6,853 nt of DNA from an uncultured Eubacteriales bacterium (GTDB lineage Bacteria > Bacillota > Clostridia > Oscillospirales > Oscillospiraceae), in assembly GCA_900553135.1 (NCBI GenBank), contig USCO01000115.1:1-6853 (forward strand). Direction: 5' to 3'. The notes beneath the pieces were generated by a model. The model ran no database searches. It saw only the letters and a list, made by a program, of their open reading frames with translations, and had not been told where the DNA came from. Shown here piece by piece: positions 1 through 6,465 of this stretch. Made by a program: the position numbers and the translations under genes. The first letter of the stretch is position 1. Each line of letters begins with the position of its first letter.

Positions 1-1673
1 AGACCGAGTTCTACATCAACGGCGAGTCCTACAACAGCATTCTGAACCAGTGGTTCAGCCACTACCTCTACAACGTGGACAACGGCATTGAGAATATGGC
101 CGAGGTCACCGTGCAGAACAACACCGACGGCAGCTGGGACACCTACGACCAGTGGCCCGCTGACGGCTCCTTCACCCTCTCCTGCGAGGATGAGGACAAC
201 ACCGTCACCCTCAGCAGCGACTACTCCGACCTGCAGGGCAGCAAGGAGGCCGCCTTTATCGCCGGCACCTCCGACTCCAGCGCTGTGTATACTTACGACG
301 TGACCGAGGACACCACCATTCAGGGTTCCGTGGCCGTCCACATCAAGGCCGCCACCACCCTGCCCGCCTCCGGCCAGAACGACGCCCTGATGATGAGCGC
401 CATGCTGGTGGATATGGCCGACGAGCCCTTTAACGCCTTCGTCCGCAAGGGCAGCTATGTCACCTCCACCACCCTGGAAGAGGACGGCGCCTGGATCGGC
501 GGCGGCGTGACCAACTACGACCTCATCGAGCTGACCCAGTCCCAGGTGGACTACAAGGTCATTGCCCGGGGCTGGATGGATCTGGCCAACCCCAACGCCG
601 GTTATGACTCCGCCTCCGCTGCCCGCACCGACATGGTGGAGCTGGGCGACGGCACCTACTACGACTACACCCTCTACCTCCAGCCCACTGTCTACACTGT
701 GGAGGAGGGCCACCACCTGGCTCTGGTGATCTTCCCCTATGATCCCGGTCAGGCTTCCTACGACGAGACCTACTCCATCACCATCGACACCACCGCTTCC
801 TATGCGGAGATCCCCGCCAACGGCACCTACACCGTCACCTACTCTGCCCAGGAGGGCGGCTCCGTCGCCTCTGAGACCCAGAGCGGCAGCGCTGTGACCG
901 GCAATGCCCTGGTCACCCTTACCGCCCAGGCCGACAGCGGCTACCACTTCACCGGCTGGCAGGTGAACGGCCAGGACGCGGGCAGCCAGAACCCCGCCCA
1001 GTTCACCATCACCGAGAACACCGACATCGTGGCCTGCTTTGCCAAGGACAGCTCCGGCGGTTCTTCCTCCGGCGGCAGCTCCTCCGGCTCCAACCCTGTT
1101 ACTCCTCCCGAGGAGAACACCCCTGACTTTGCCGACGTGGCCGAGGACGACTGGTTTGCCCAGGCTGTGTCCTTCGTGGCCAGCGAGGGCCTGATGCAGG
1201 GCACCGGCGAGGACTCCTTCAGCCCCAACGCCACCACCACCCGCGGCATGATCGTCACCATCCTCTACCAGCTGGAAGGCAAGCCCGCCGTGTCCGGCGC
1301 CGCCTTCAGCGACGTGTCCTCCGGTGACTACTACGCCGACGCCGTGGCCTGGGCCGCCCAGCTGGGTCTGGTCTCCGGCTACGGAAACGGCCAGTTCGGC
1401 CCCAACGACGCCATCACCCGTGAGCAGACCGCTGCCATCCTCTACGCCTACGCCCAGTACAAGGGATGGGTGAAGGACCAGGCGGACGCCACTCTGGATG
1501 GCTTCCAGGACCAGGCTCAGGTCTCTGACTACGCCGTGGAGGCGCTGGCTTGGGCTGTGGACGCCGGGCTCATCAGCGGCACCAGCCAGGACACTCTGTC
1601 CCCCGCCGGCACCGCTACCCGCGCCCAGGCGGCCGTGATGCTGATGCACTTCTGCCAGGACGTGGCTCAGTAA
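1..1673 (+). CDS. SLH-anchored CocE/PepX-type (S15-like) hydrolase, 3' part
   Basis: The reading frame is already open at position 3 and ends with TAA at 1671-1673, so the gene starts upstream of the window; the GTG at 75 is an internal valine. The first residues (WFSHYLYNVDNGIEN, then VTVQ) resemble the segment that follows the catalytic histidine in CocE/NonD and Xaa-Pro dipeptidyl-peptidase proteins. The jelly-roll C-terminal domain follows to about 815, including VYTYDVTEDTTIQGSVAVHI and a Tyr-rich sandwich. Next come one InlB-type bacterial repeat (about 828-1049, ending GYHFTGW...IVACFAKD), a Ser/Gly then Pro linker (about 1050-1124), and three SLH domains (about 1125-1290, 1300-1475 and 1500-1665) with the usual F.DV..DW/Y, A..LGL and TR.Q patterns. 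SLH domains normally bind pyruvylated cell-wall polymer, so the protein is probably displayed on the surface as a serine esterase or peptidase. The Ser/Asp/His core and any signal peptide lie off-window, so activity cannot be judged. It converges on the minus-strand operon and is probably unrelated to it. Confidence 0.85.
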   Translation, partial: TEFYINGESYNSILNQWFSHYLYNVDNGIENMAEVTVQNNTDGSWDTYDQWPADGSFTLSCEDEDNTVTLSSDYSDLQGSKEAAFIAGTSDSSAVYTYDVTEDTTIQGSVAVHIKAATTLPASGQNDALMMSAMLVDMADEPFNAFVRKGSYVTSTTLEEDGAWIGGGVTNYDLIELTQSQVDYKVIARGWMDLANPNAGYDSASAARTDMVELGDGTYYDYTLYLQPTVYTVEEGHHLALVIFPYDPGQASYDETYSITIDTTASYAEIPANGTYTVTYSAQEGGSVASETQSGSAVTGNALVTLTAQADSGYHFTGWQVNGQDAGSQNPAQFTITENTDIVACFAKDSSGGSSSGGSSSGSNPVTPPEENTPDFADVAEDDWFAQAVSFVASEGLMQGTGEDSFSPNATTTRGMIVTILYQLEGKPAVSGAAFSDVSSGDYYADAVAWAAQLGLVSGYGNGQFGPNDAITREQTAAILYAYAQYKGWVKDQADATLDGFQDQAQVSDYAVEALAWAVDAGLISGTSQDTLSPAGTATRAQAAVMLMHFCQDVAQ

Positions 1674-1696
1674 TCCGATCTTCCTGCAAACAAACA

Positions 1697-1735
1697 AAAG
1701 CCTCCTGACTCTCAGTCAGGAGGCTTTCTTTTCTT
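1697..1735 (+). terminator. Intrinsic terminator of the SLH protein gene
   Basis: A perfect 14-bp stem pairs 1697-1710 with 1714-1727 (AAAGCCTCCTGACT and its complement) around a 3-nt CTC loop. It is followed by the T-rich tail CTTTTCTT. It lies 23 nt after the TAA of the plus-strand gene. The minus strand also has a T-rich tail after the stem (TTTTGTTTGTTTG), so it may act as a backup terminator for the opposing operon. Confidence 0.9.
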
Positions 1736-1741
1736 GTGCCG

Positions 1742-1778
1742 AAAAAATCCCCAGAGCCTTGCGGCTCTGGGGATTTTT
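1742..1778 (-). terminator. Terminator of the sugar-acid operon (bidirectional)
   Basis: A perfect 16-bp stem pairs 1743-1758 with 1763-1778 (AAAAATCCCCAGAGCC and its complement) around a 4-nt loop. Read on the minus strand, the GC-rich stem runs into six T residues, and it starts 17 nt after the stop of the last operon gene. The A/T symmetry of the arms gives T5 on the plus strand as well, so it can work in both directions. Confidence 0.9.
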
Positions 1779-1795
1779 GATCGTTCCAATGGAAT

Positions 1796-2203
1796 TCAGG
1801 CCACGCCGATGGTGATGAGCAGGTTGGCAAAGGTGCGCTGCTCGCCGGTGGAAATGGCCAGACGCACGCCGGGCTTGCAGCAGGCATCATAGAACTCGTA
1901 CCGGCCCAGCTTGTCCAGCTCCATGCCGTCCAGCATGGTCTGGAACTGGCCGAAAATCTCGGGGGTGGTGCCGTCGGCGGGGTCCATGACCTCCGCCTTC
2001 TCAATGTTCACCACGCTCTGGATAGCCGCCAGCACGTCGGTGACGGTGGGCAGGCCGGGGGTCAGACCCAGATAGACGGTCTCCGCCTCGCCGGTCTTGG
2101 AGTCCAGGGGGTAGTTGCCGTCGGCAATGAGCACCTTATCCCCGTGGCCGCACAGGGCCAGGGCCGCCATGATATCGGGGTGGATCAGCTTTCCCTTCAG
2201 CAT
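1796..2203 (-). CDS. RbsD/FucU-family sugar mutarotase (pyranase)
   Basis: This 135-aa protein is the usual length for the family, which interconverts ring forms or anomers of free sugars in the cytoplasm (D-ribose for RbsD, L-fucose for FucU). The start MLKG..IHPDIMAALALCGHGD and then IADGNYP are family hallmarks. His20 of the CGHGD motif lines up with the catalytic His20 of RbsD, with Asp22 and Asp28 nearby. The C-terminal block FYDACCKPGVRLAISTGE...ANLLITIGV resembles FucU (FYD.A...A..ATGE...N.I...GV) more than RbsD. The exact sugar is therefore open, and the name ribose pyranase would go beyond the evidence. ATG at 2203 has GGGAGG (2213-2218) 9 nt upstream, directly against the stop codon of the SIS gene, which suggests translational coupling. 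It is the last gene of the operon, before the terminator at 1742-1778. It probably supplies the correct ring form of a sugar to the kinase encoded two genes upstream. Confidence 0.88.
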   Translation of the reverse strand: MLKGKLIHPDIMAALALCGHGDKVLIADGNYPLDSKTGEAETVYLGLTPGLPTVTDVLAAIQSVVNIEKAEVMDPADGTTPEIFGQFQTMLDGMELDKLGRYEFYDACCKPGVRLAISTGEQRTFANLLITIGVA

Positions 2204-2218
2204 TTCCGTTTTCCTCCC

Positions 2219-2836
2219 TTACTTCTTCTCATCTTCCCGCAGCTGGCCCAGCTTTCCGCCGGGATGGCAGCGGACATACTGCTCGGGGGTCCAGCCGTTC
2301 TCCACCTGCAGGGCCACGGACAGGGCCTGGAGGGTGAGCAGCTCGGCCAGAATGGAGTTGCGGGGAGCCCGGTTCAGGGGGCCGCCCTCCTGGCCGATAC
2401 CGGCAAAGAGGAAGGCATCGCTCTCGTGGGCCAGCCAGCTGTCGGGGTTGCCGGACACGCCGATCACCTTGCAGCCGTTGTTCTTGATGGCCTGGACGGT
2501 GGCCTTCAACTCTCCGGTCTCGCCGGAGTTGGAGATGCAGATGACCACATCCCCGGCCACCAGCTGACCGCAGGAGCCGTGGACGGCCTCGGTGCCGTGG
2601 AGGAAGTAGCAGGGGTTGCCGGTGGAGGAGAACAGGGACGCCATGTAGGTGGACACATGGCCGGGCTTTCCGATGCCGGTGATGTGGAAGCGGTTGCCCT
2701 TGGCCTGGGCGTCCAGGATGAGCTGGGCGGCGGCCTGGTACTCCTGAGCGGTGCGGGCCTTCAGAAAGGCGTTAAACTCCGTATCGACAGCGGCAAAGAA
2801 CTGCTCCACCGCCTGGTTGGTTTCAGGTTTCAGCAT
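2219..2836 (-). CDS. Single SIS-domain sugar-phosphate isomerase, KdsD-like, no CBS domains
   Basis: This 205-aa SIS protein matches the isomerase half of KdsD/GutQ/KpsF arabinose-5-phosphate isomerases, but stops right after the HPGGKLG motif and lacks the CBS pair (the family's common length is about 320-330 aa). Visible motifs are GIGKPGH (Lys57), TEAVHG (His86), SNSGETGE (Glu109), QEGGPLNRAP (Glu150) and CHPGG (His191). From memory, the key residues in E. coli KdsD are K59, H88, E111, E152 and H193; all five are present with identical spacing, shifted by two. The expected reaction is aldose-5-phosphate to ketose-5-phosphate in the cytoplasm, with arabinose-5-phosphate to ribulose-5-phosphate as the best guess. 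CBS-less homologues are known in catabolic and other settings. ATG at 2836 has AGGAGG (2845-2850) 8 nt upstream. The gene lies 43 nt after the kinase gene and 15 nt before the mutarotase gene. It could instead act on another pentose or hexose phosphate. Confidence 0.88.
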   Translation of the reverse strand: MLKPETNQAVEQFFAAVDTEFNAFLKARTAQEYQAAAQLILDAQAKGNRFHITGIGKPGHVSTYMASLFSSTGNPCYFLHGTEAVHGSCGQLVAGDVVICISNSGETGELKATVQAIKNNGCKVIGVSGNPDSWLAHESDAFLFAGIGQEGGPLNRAPRNSILAELLTLQALSVALQVENGWTPEQYVRCHPGGKLGQLREDEKK

Positions 2837-2841
2837 AACAG
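2828..2841 (-). repeat. 14-nt start-region repeat, copy 1 (SIS gene)
   Basis: On the minus strand CTGTTATGCTGAAA spans the start codon of the SIS gene. The identical 14 bases span the ribokinase start at 3867-3880. Both are preceded by a GGAGG ribosome-binding site. Confidence 0.6.
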
Positions 2842-2879
2842 TGACCTCCTAATCGTTGCAGCGGATGGTACCGCCTGTG

Positions 2880-3875
2880 TTATTTCAGCGCGTCCAGCTG
2901 GGACAGATCAAAGCCGTGGTAGCCCCGCTCCTCCATGAGGGTCTGGACCTCGGAGACGGTGGGCAGGCTGGGCATGGCGCCCATGCGGGAGACGGTGATG
3001 GCGGCGGTGTGGCTGGCAAAGGCCAGGGCCTCGCCCTGGGGCAGACCGGCGCACAGGCCGGTGCAGAAGGCCGCCACAAAGGAGTCGCCCGCAGCGGTGG
3101 GGTCGGCCACATGGGGCATCTTCACGCACTGGGTGTGGTGGATGCCGTCCTTGCCCGCCACGATGGAGCCGTTTTCGCCCATGGTGATGATGAGGTTTTC
3201 CACGCCCCGGGCCTGGAAGGCCTTGGACACGATCTCCACGTCCTCCATGTTGATGCCGTTGGAGACGTCGATGGCGTGGTCAGCCAGCAGGGCGGCCTCG
3301 TGCTCATTGGGAGAGAGGTAGGTGGCGCAGGCCAGCAGCTTGTCGGACATGGGGGCGGCGGGGGCGGGGTTGATCATCACCTTGACCCCGGCGTCGTGGG
3401 CCCACTGGGCCACCGCCTCGATGACCTCCATGGGCAGCTCAAACTGCATCATCACCAGATCATACTGGCCGATCTCCTCTTTCAGCCAGGCCACATCCTC
3501 CACGGTCAGGGTGAAGTTGGCGCCGGGGCACACCGTGATGCGGTTCTGGGCCCCGTGCTCGGTGACCTCCAGCACAATATGGCCCACGCCGGAGGACTCA
3601 TTCTTGTCCACCGATACGTGGGAGACGTCCACCCCGGCGGCGGCGGCGGTGTCGGTCATGATCTTGCCAAAGGCGTCGTCGCCCACCTGGCCCACCATGG
3701 TCACGTGGGCGCCCAGACGGGCGCACTGCACCGCCTGGTTGGCTCCTTTTCCTCCCGGCGCGGTCTGGAATTTCAGACCCACCACAGTCTCTCCCGAGTT
3801 GGGCGCGCGCTTGGTGGAGGCGATCAAATCCATCATAAAGCTGCCAACTACCAGGATCTTCGGCTTTTTCAGCAT
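2880..3875 (-). CDS. rbsK: Ribokinase-family (PfkB) sugar kinase
   Basis: This 331-aa kinase would transfer phosphate from ATP to the 5-OH of a pentose in the cytoplasm. PfkB features are an N-terminal GSFMMDLI with Asp16, GGKGANQA at residues 41-48 (Gly42, Lys43, Asn46), QFELP with Glu146, INPAPA at 168-173, TYLSPNEHEA, and DPTAAGDSF with the catalytic-base Asp264. These match the E. coli ribokinase substrate-pocket pattern except that Asn14 (GSIN.D) is Met14 here, so the sugar may not be ribose. The frame can be extended 20 codons to 3935. I choose ATG 3875 because GGGAGGAG (3883-3890) sits 7 nt upstream, because the protein then begins like its relatives (MLKKPKILVVGS), and because the extension would run through the hairpin at 3902-3950. 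It lies between the aldolase and SIS isomerase genes, consistent with phosphorylating the sugar that the isomerase then uses. The family is certain; the symbol is the family name only. Confidence 0.9.
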   Translation of the reverse strand: MLKKPKILVVGSFMMDLIASTKRAPNSGETVVGLKFQTAPGGKGANQAVQCARLGAHVTMVGQVGDDAFGKIMTDTAAAAGVDVSHVSVDKNESSGVGHIVLEVTEHGAQNRITVCPGANFTLTVEDVAWLKEEIGQYDLVMMQFELPMEVIEAVAQWAHDAGVKVMINPAPAAPMSDKLLACATYLSPNEHEAALLADHAIDVSNGINMEDVEIVSKAFQARGVENLIITMGENGSIVAGKDGIHHTQCVKMPHVADPTAAGDSFVAAFCTGLCAGLPQGEALAFASHTAAITVSRMGAMPSLPTVSEVQTLMEERGYHGFDLSQLDALK

Positions 3876-3880
3876 AACAG
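3867..3880 (-). repeat. 14-nt start-region repeat, copy 2 (ribokinase gene)
   Basis: CTGTTATGCTGAAA (minus strand) is identical to the bases around the SIS gene start at 2828-2841. Outside these 14 bases and the ribosome-binding site, the two genes do not look alike. Confidence 0.6.
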
Positions 3881-3882
3881 AA

Positions 3883-3890
3883 CTCCTCCC
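3883..3890 (-). promoter_or_regulatory. Ribosome-binding site deciding the ribokinase start
   Basis: GGGAGGAG on the minus strand lies 7 nt before ATG 3875. The alternative upstream start at 3935 would place this site inside the coding region. Confidence 0.85.
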
Positions 3891-3901
3891 ATTCTGTTTA
3901 T

Positions 3902-3950
3902 GAGTTTGGCGCAGGACCGATACGCTTGTAGCCATCCTGCGCCAGAACTC
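3902..3950 (-). promoter_or_regulatory. Intra-operon inverted repeat / hairpin
   Basis: TGGCGCAGGA (3907-3916) pairs perfectly with TCCTGCGCCA (3935-3944) around an 18-nt loop. The stem extends by five more pairs (3902-3906 with 3946-3950) across a single bulged G at 3945. It fills the only sizeable gap inside the operon (95 nt between the aldolase stop and the ribokinase start). On the minus strand no T-run follows the stem (ATAAACAG comes next), so a classical terminator is unlikely. An mRNA-stabilising or processing hairpin, or a palindromic operator, are the likelier roles. The structure is seen in the sequence; the role is unknown. Confidence 0.6.
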
Positions 3951-3970
3951 TAATTATTTATTTCTTGTGA

Positions 3971-4897
3971 TTACAGGATGCCCAGCTGCTTGCGGACATA
4001 GTTCTCCATGTCGATGAGGCTCTCCACCTCGCCCCGGGCATTCTTGTCCAGCTTGGCCACGTCGGCGCTGCGGGTCACCAGGGACATGGGCACGTCCACC
4101 AGATTCTGGTGATACTTGGCGGACACGGGATAGGCGCGCATCTCGATCATGGCGGCGGTGGTCAGGAAGTCGGCCACCAGGCGGGCCTTCTCAGGATCGG
4201 AGTCCTTGTGGTCATAGGCCCACTTGTACAGGTCGGGATGGAAGTTGGCCATGACGCCGTTGTAGCCGGCGGAGCCGTGGCAGTAGCTGTCAAACCAGGA
4301 CTGGGCGTTGGCGTTGAAGATCTTCAGGGGAGTGCCCTCCACCGCCTTGAGCCGCTCGCGGATGAGCTCATAGTCGCAGCAGGTATCCTTCAGGAACACC
4401 ATGCGGCCCTGAGGAGCCACCTGACGCAGGAAGTCCAGGGAGACCAGACGCTTCCAGGGCATGGGGCACTCATAGATGCCGAAGTCGATCTCGGGGAACT
4501 TCTCAAAGATCTCCTGGGCGTTCTTCATGAACACCTCTTCGCCCTCGTTCTTCTGGTCCAGGCGGTTGGACACCAGCACATAGGCGCCGATGCCGGGGAT
4601 CTTCATCATGTCCTCGATCTGCTTGTACTGGTCGGCCTTGGAGTCGGCGGTGTGGCCGGAAGCCACCACCTGGATGCGGCCGTCCACCGCCTCGGCTACC
4701 GCCTTGGCAATGTCCAGCTTCTCCTGCTCGGTGAGAAACGCCATCTCGCTGGACTGACACACGGCAAAGATGCCGGTGCAGCCCTTTTCGATGTACCAAT
4801 TACACAGGGCCTCGATGGCCTTGAAGTCAGGCTTGTTGTCCTCGGTAAAGGGAGTGATCATAACAGGCCAGACACCGGGATGAATGGAAAACGCCAT
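3971..4897 (-). CDS. DHDPS/NAL-family class I aldolase or lyase (not assigned as DapA)
   Basis: This 308-aa (beta/alpha)8-barrel protein is the normal length for the dihydrodipicolinate synthase / N-acetylneuraminate lyase superfamily. Its members form a Schiff base with pyruvate or a 2-keto acid. It has GVWPVMITPF at 8-17, GCTGIFAVCQSSEMAFLT at 39-56, YECP with the catalytic-type Tyr142, FLKDT with the Schiff-base Lys170, and HGSAGYNGVMANFHPDLY at 207-224. The usual GTTGE or GS(S/T)GE pocket is replaced by CQSSE (47-51), so lysine biosynthesis is unlikely and a sugar-acid or other 2-keto acid substrate is more plausible. ATG 4897 is preferred over GTG 4912: GAGG (4907-4910) lies 9 nt upstream, and the GTG start would include that site. 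It follows tctA by 43 nt and precedes a kinase, isomerase and mutarotase, which points to cleavage of an imported acid into pyruvate plus an aldehyde sugar. A dehydratase or hydratase of the same superfamily is the main alternative. Confidence 0.85.
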   Translation of the reverse strand: MAFSIHPGVWPVMITPFTEDNKPDFKAIEALCNWYIEKGCTGIFAVCQSSEMAFLTEQEKLDIAKAVAEAVDGRIQVVASGHTADSKADQYKQIEDMMKIPGIGAYVLVSNRLDQKNEGEEVFMKNAQEIFEKFPEIDFGIYECPMPWKRLVSLDFLRQVAPQGRMVFLKDTCCDYELIRERLKAVEGTPLKIFNANAQSWFDSYCHGSAGYNGVMANFHPDLYKWAYDHKDSDPEKARLVADFLTTAAMIEMRAYPVSAKYHQNLVDVPMSLVTRSADVAKLDKNARGEVESLIDMENYVRKQLGIL

Positions 4898-4906
4898 TTT
4901 ACTCAA

Positions 4907-4910
4907 CCTC
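4907..4910 (-). promoter_or_regulatory. Ribosome-binding site deciding the aldolase start
   Basis: GAGG on the minus strand lies 9 nt before ATG 4897. It is weaker than the other sites in this operon (which have GGGAGG or AGGAGG), so the aldolase may be translated less strongly. The in-frame GTG at 4912 overlaps this motif and has no comparable site of its own. Confidence 0.6.
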
Positions 4911-4940
4911 ACTTTTTATTCTCTCAGCTAATGTGGGTTC

Positions 4941-6452
4941 TTACTTGGCCTGGGCAGCCTTCTTGTTCTTGCGGGCCTGGCTGATGGCAGGCAGGACCAG
5001 AGACAGAACGGTCAGCACCAGCAGGACCACAGTGATGGGACGGGTCACGAAGATGCTGTAATCACCCATGGACATGGACAGGGCACGGCGGAAGTTGCTC
5101 TCGCACAGGTTGCCCAGCAGCAGAGCCAGCACGAAGGGACCCAGAGGCACCTCGCAGCGCTTGCAGATGAAGCCCACGATGCCGGCCACGAACATGACGT
5201 ACACGTCAAACATGGAGTTGTTGACGGCATAGGAACCCAGGATACAGAAGCCGACCACGACGACCCAGATAAACTCCTGGGGGACCTTCAGGATCAGAGC
5301 GGCAAACTTGGTGGACAGCAGGCCCAGAATGAGGATCATGATGTAGCCCACCACCATCAGGCCCATGACGTTGTACACGAACTCGGGCTGCTCCACGAAC
5401 ATCATGGGGCCGGGCTGCATGCCGTACATCATCAGGGAGCCGATCAGCACGGCGGTCACGCCGTCGCCGGGGATGCCCAGGGTCATCATGGTGGTCATAG
5501 CGCCGCCGATGACCGCGTTGTTGGCGCAGGAGGTAACGGCCAGGCCGTTGACAGCACCCTTACCAAACTCGTCGGGGTGCTTGGAGAAGTTCTTGGTCTG
5601 CTGCCAGCAGATGATGGCAGCGATGTCGCCGCCGGTGCCGGGCACGGCGCCGATAACGGCGGAGATCAGGCCGCACACCAGGGTGGGGATCACACTGCCC
5701 TTGGTCTCCTTGGGGGTGGGGAAGGCCTCGGCGGTGTTGCTCACCAGCTGAGCCTGCTTGCGGGCCTCCTTGTCGGCGGCGGAGCGGTTGCTGATCTGGT
5801 AGAGCACCTCGCCAACGCCGAACATACCGACCATGACCACCACGAACTCAATGCCGTCCATCATCTTGATCTGACCAAAGGTGAAGCGCAGGCTGCCGGT
5901 CATGGGGTCCATGCCGATGGTGGAGACCATCAGGCCCAGGGCGCCGGCCAGCAGGCCCTTCAGGATGTTGCCGCCGGACACGCCGATCATCATGGACAGA
6001 CCGAACAGAGCCATGGCGAACATCTCCGGAGGACCAAAGCGCAGAGCGAAGTTGGCCACGGGGAAGGCGAAGAGGATCAGCACCATGGAACCGATCAGGC
6101 CGCCGATGACGGAGTAGATGGTGTTCATGTTCAGGGCCTTTTTCACCTTGCCCTGGGTGACCATGTAGTAGCCGTCAAAGGTCTGAGCGATGGATGCGGG
6201 GGTACCGGGGGTGTTGATGAGGATGGCGGAAATACCGCCGGCCCAAATGGCGGAGTTATAGATACCCAGCAGAACGGCCATGCCCTGAGCGGGCTCCAGC
6301 CAGAAGGTCAGCGGGGTCAGAATGGCAATGCCCATGGTGGCGGACAGGCCGGGCAGCGTACCGATGACCATACCGGCCACCACGCCCAACACACAGTAGA
6401 AGAATACGTCGGTGGTAAAGATGGTCAGAAAGGTATTGATTAACAAATCCAT
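4941..6452 (-). CDS. tctA: Tripartite tricarboxylate transporter, large permease TctA
   Basis: This 503-aa polytopic membrane protein, at the usual TctA length of about 500 aa, forms the transport channel of a TTT-family cation-coupled carboxylate importer together with TctB and a TctC binding protein. Signature blocks are GTLPGLSATMGIAILTPLTF at 31-50, ISAILINTPGTPASIAQTFD at 74-93, IGAVPGTGGDIAAI at 267-280, TLGIPGDGVTAVLIGSLMMY at 324-343 followed by GMQPGP, and PLGPFVLALLLG at 436-447. Around ten or more hydrophobic helices are visible, with a charged cytosolic-type loop at about 221-252 and a basic C-terminal tail (ARKNKKAAQAK). ATG 6452 has AAGGGAGGG (6459-6467) 6 nt upstream, overlapping the tctB stop codon, so the two are probably translationally coupled. 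The substrate cannot be read from the sequence; the downstream sugar enzymes suggest a sugar acid rather than citrate. Confidence 0.95.
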   Translation of the reverse strand: MDLLINTFLTIFTTDVFFYCVLGVVAGMVIGTLPGLSATMGIAILTPLTFWLEPAQGMAVLLGIYNSAIWAGGISAILINTPGTPASIAQTFDGYYMVTQGKVKKALNMNTIYSVIGGLIGSMVLILFAFPVANFALRFGPPEMFAMALFGLSMMIGVSGGNILKGLLAGALGLMVSTIGMDPMTGSLRFTFGQIKMMDGIEFVVVMVGMFGVGEVLYQISNRSAADKEARKQAQLVSNTAEAFPTPKETKGSVIPTLVCGLISAVIGAVPGTGGDIAAIICWQQTKNFSKHPDEFGKGAVNGLAVTSCANNAVIGGAMTTMMTLGIPGDGVTAVLIGSLMMYGMQPGPMMFVEQPEFVYNVMGLMVVGYIMILILGLLSTKFAALILKVPQEFIWVVVVGFCILGSYAVNNSMFDVYVMFVAGIVGFICKRCEVPLGPFVLALLLGNLCESNFRRALSMSMGDYSIFVTRPITVVLLVLTVLSLVLPAISQARKNKKAAQAK

Positions 6453-6465
6453 ACGATTCCCTCCC

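Noticed and set aside
75..77. GTG as the start of the SLH protein
   Set aside because: The frame is open upstream to the window edge with family-like sequence (WFSHYLYNVDNG), so this is an internal valine.
2144..2938. Long plus-strand open frame opposite the SIS isomerase gene
   Set aside because: It is His/Gly/Asp/Val-rich low-complexity translation typical of the antisense of GC-rich genes, and it spans two well-supported minus-strand genes.
3876..3935. A 20-residue N-terminal extension of the ribokinase (start at 3935)
   Set aside because: It has no good ribosome-binding site, it would translate through the hairpin, and the internal ATG at 3875 has an ideal GGGAGGAG site and a family-like N-terminus.
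2856..3953. Long plus-strand open frame (365 codons) opposite the ribokinase gene
   Set aside because: Its GHGG-type composition mirrors the kinase codon bias; it has no family motifs, and the opposite strand has a complete ribokinase with a ribosome-binding site.
3951..3970. Possible AT-rich minus-strand promoter before the ribokinase gene
   Set aside because: AT-rich bases (AATAAATAATTAG) are present, but no convincing -35/-10 pair with proper spacing could be found.
4109..4984. Plus-strand open frame (291 codons) opposite the aldolase gene
   Set aside because: It is an antisense shadow, rich in Gly/His/Val/Leu, with no recognisable domain.
5577..6443. Plus-strand open frame (288 codons) opposite tctA
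   Set aside because: It is an antisense shadow of a clear TctA; the His/Gly/Asp-rich protein lacks hydrophobic or motif structure.
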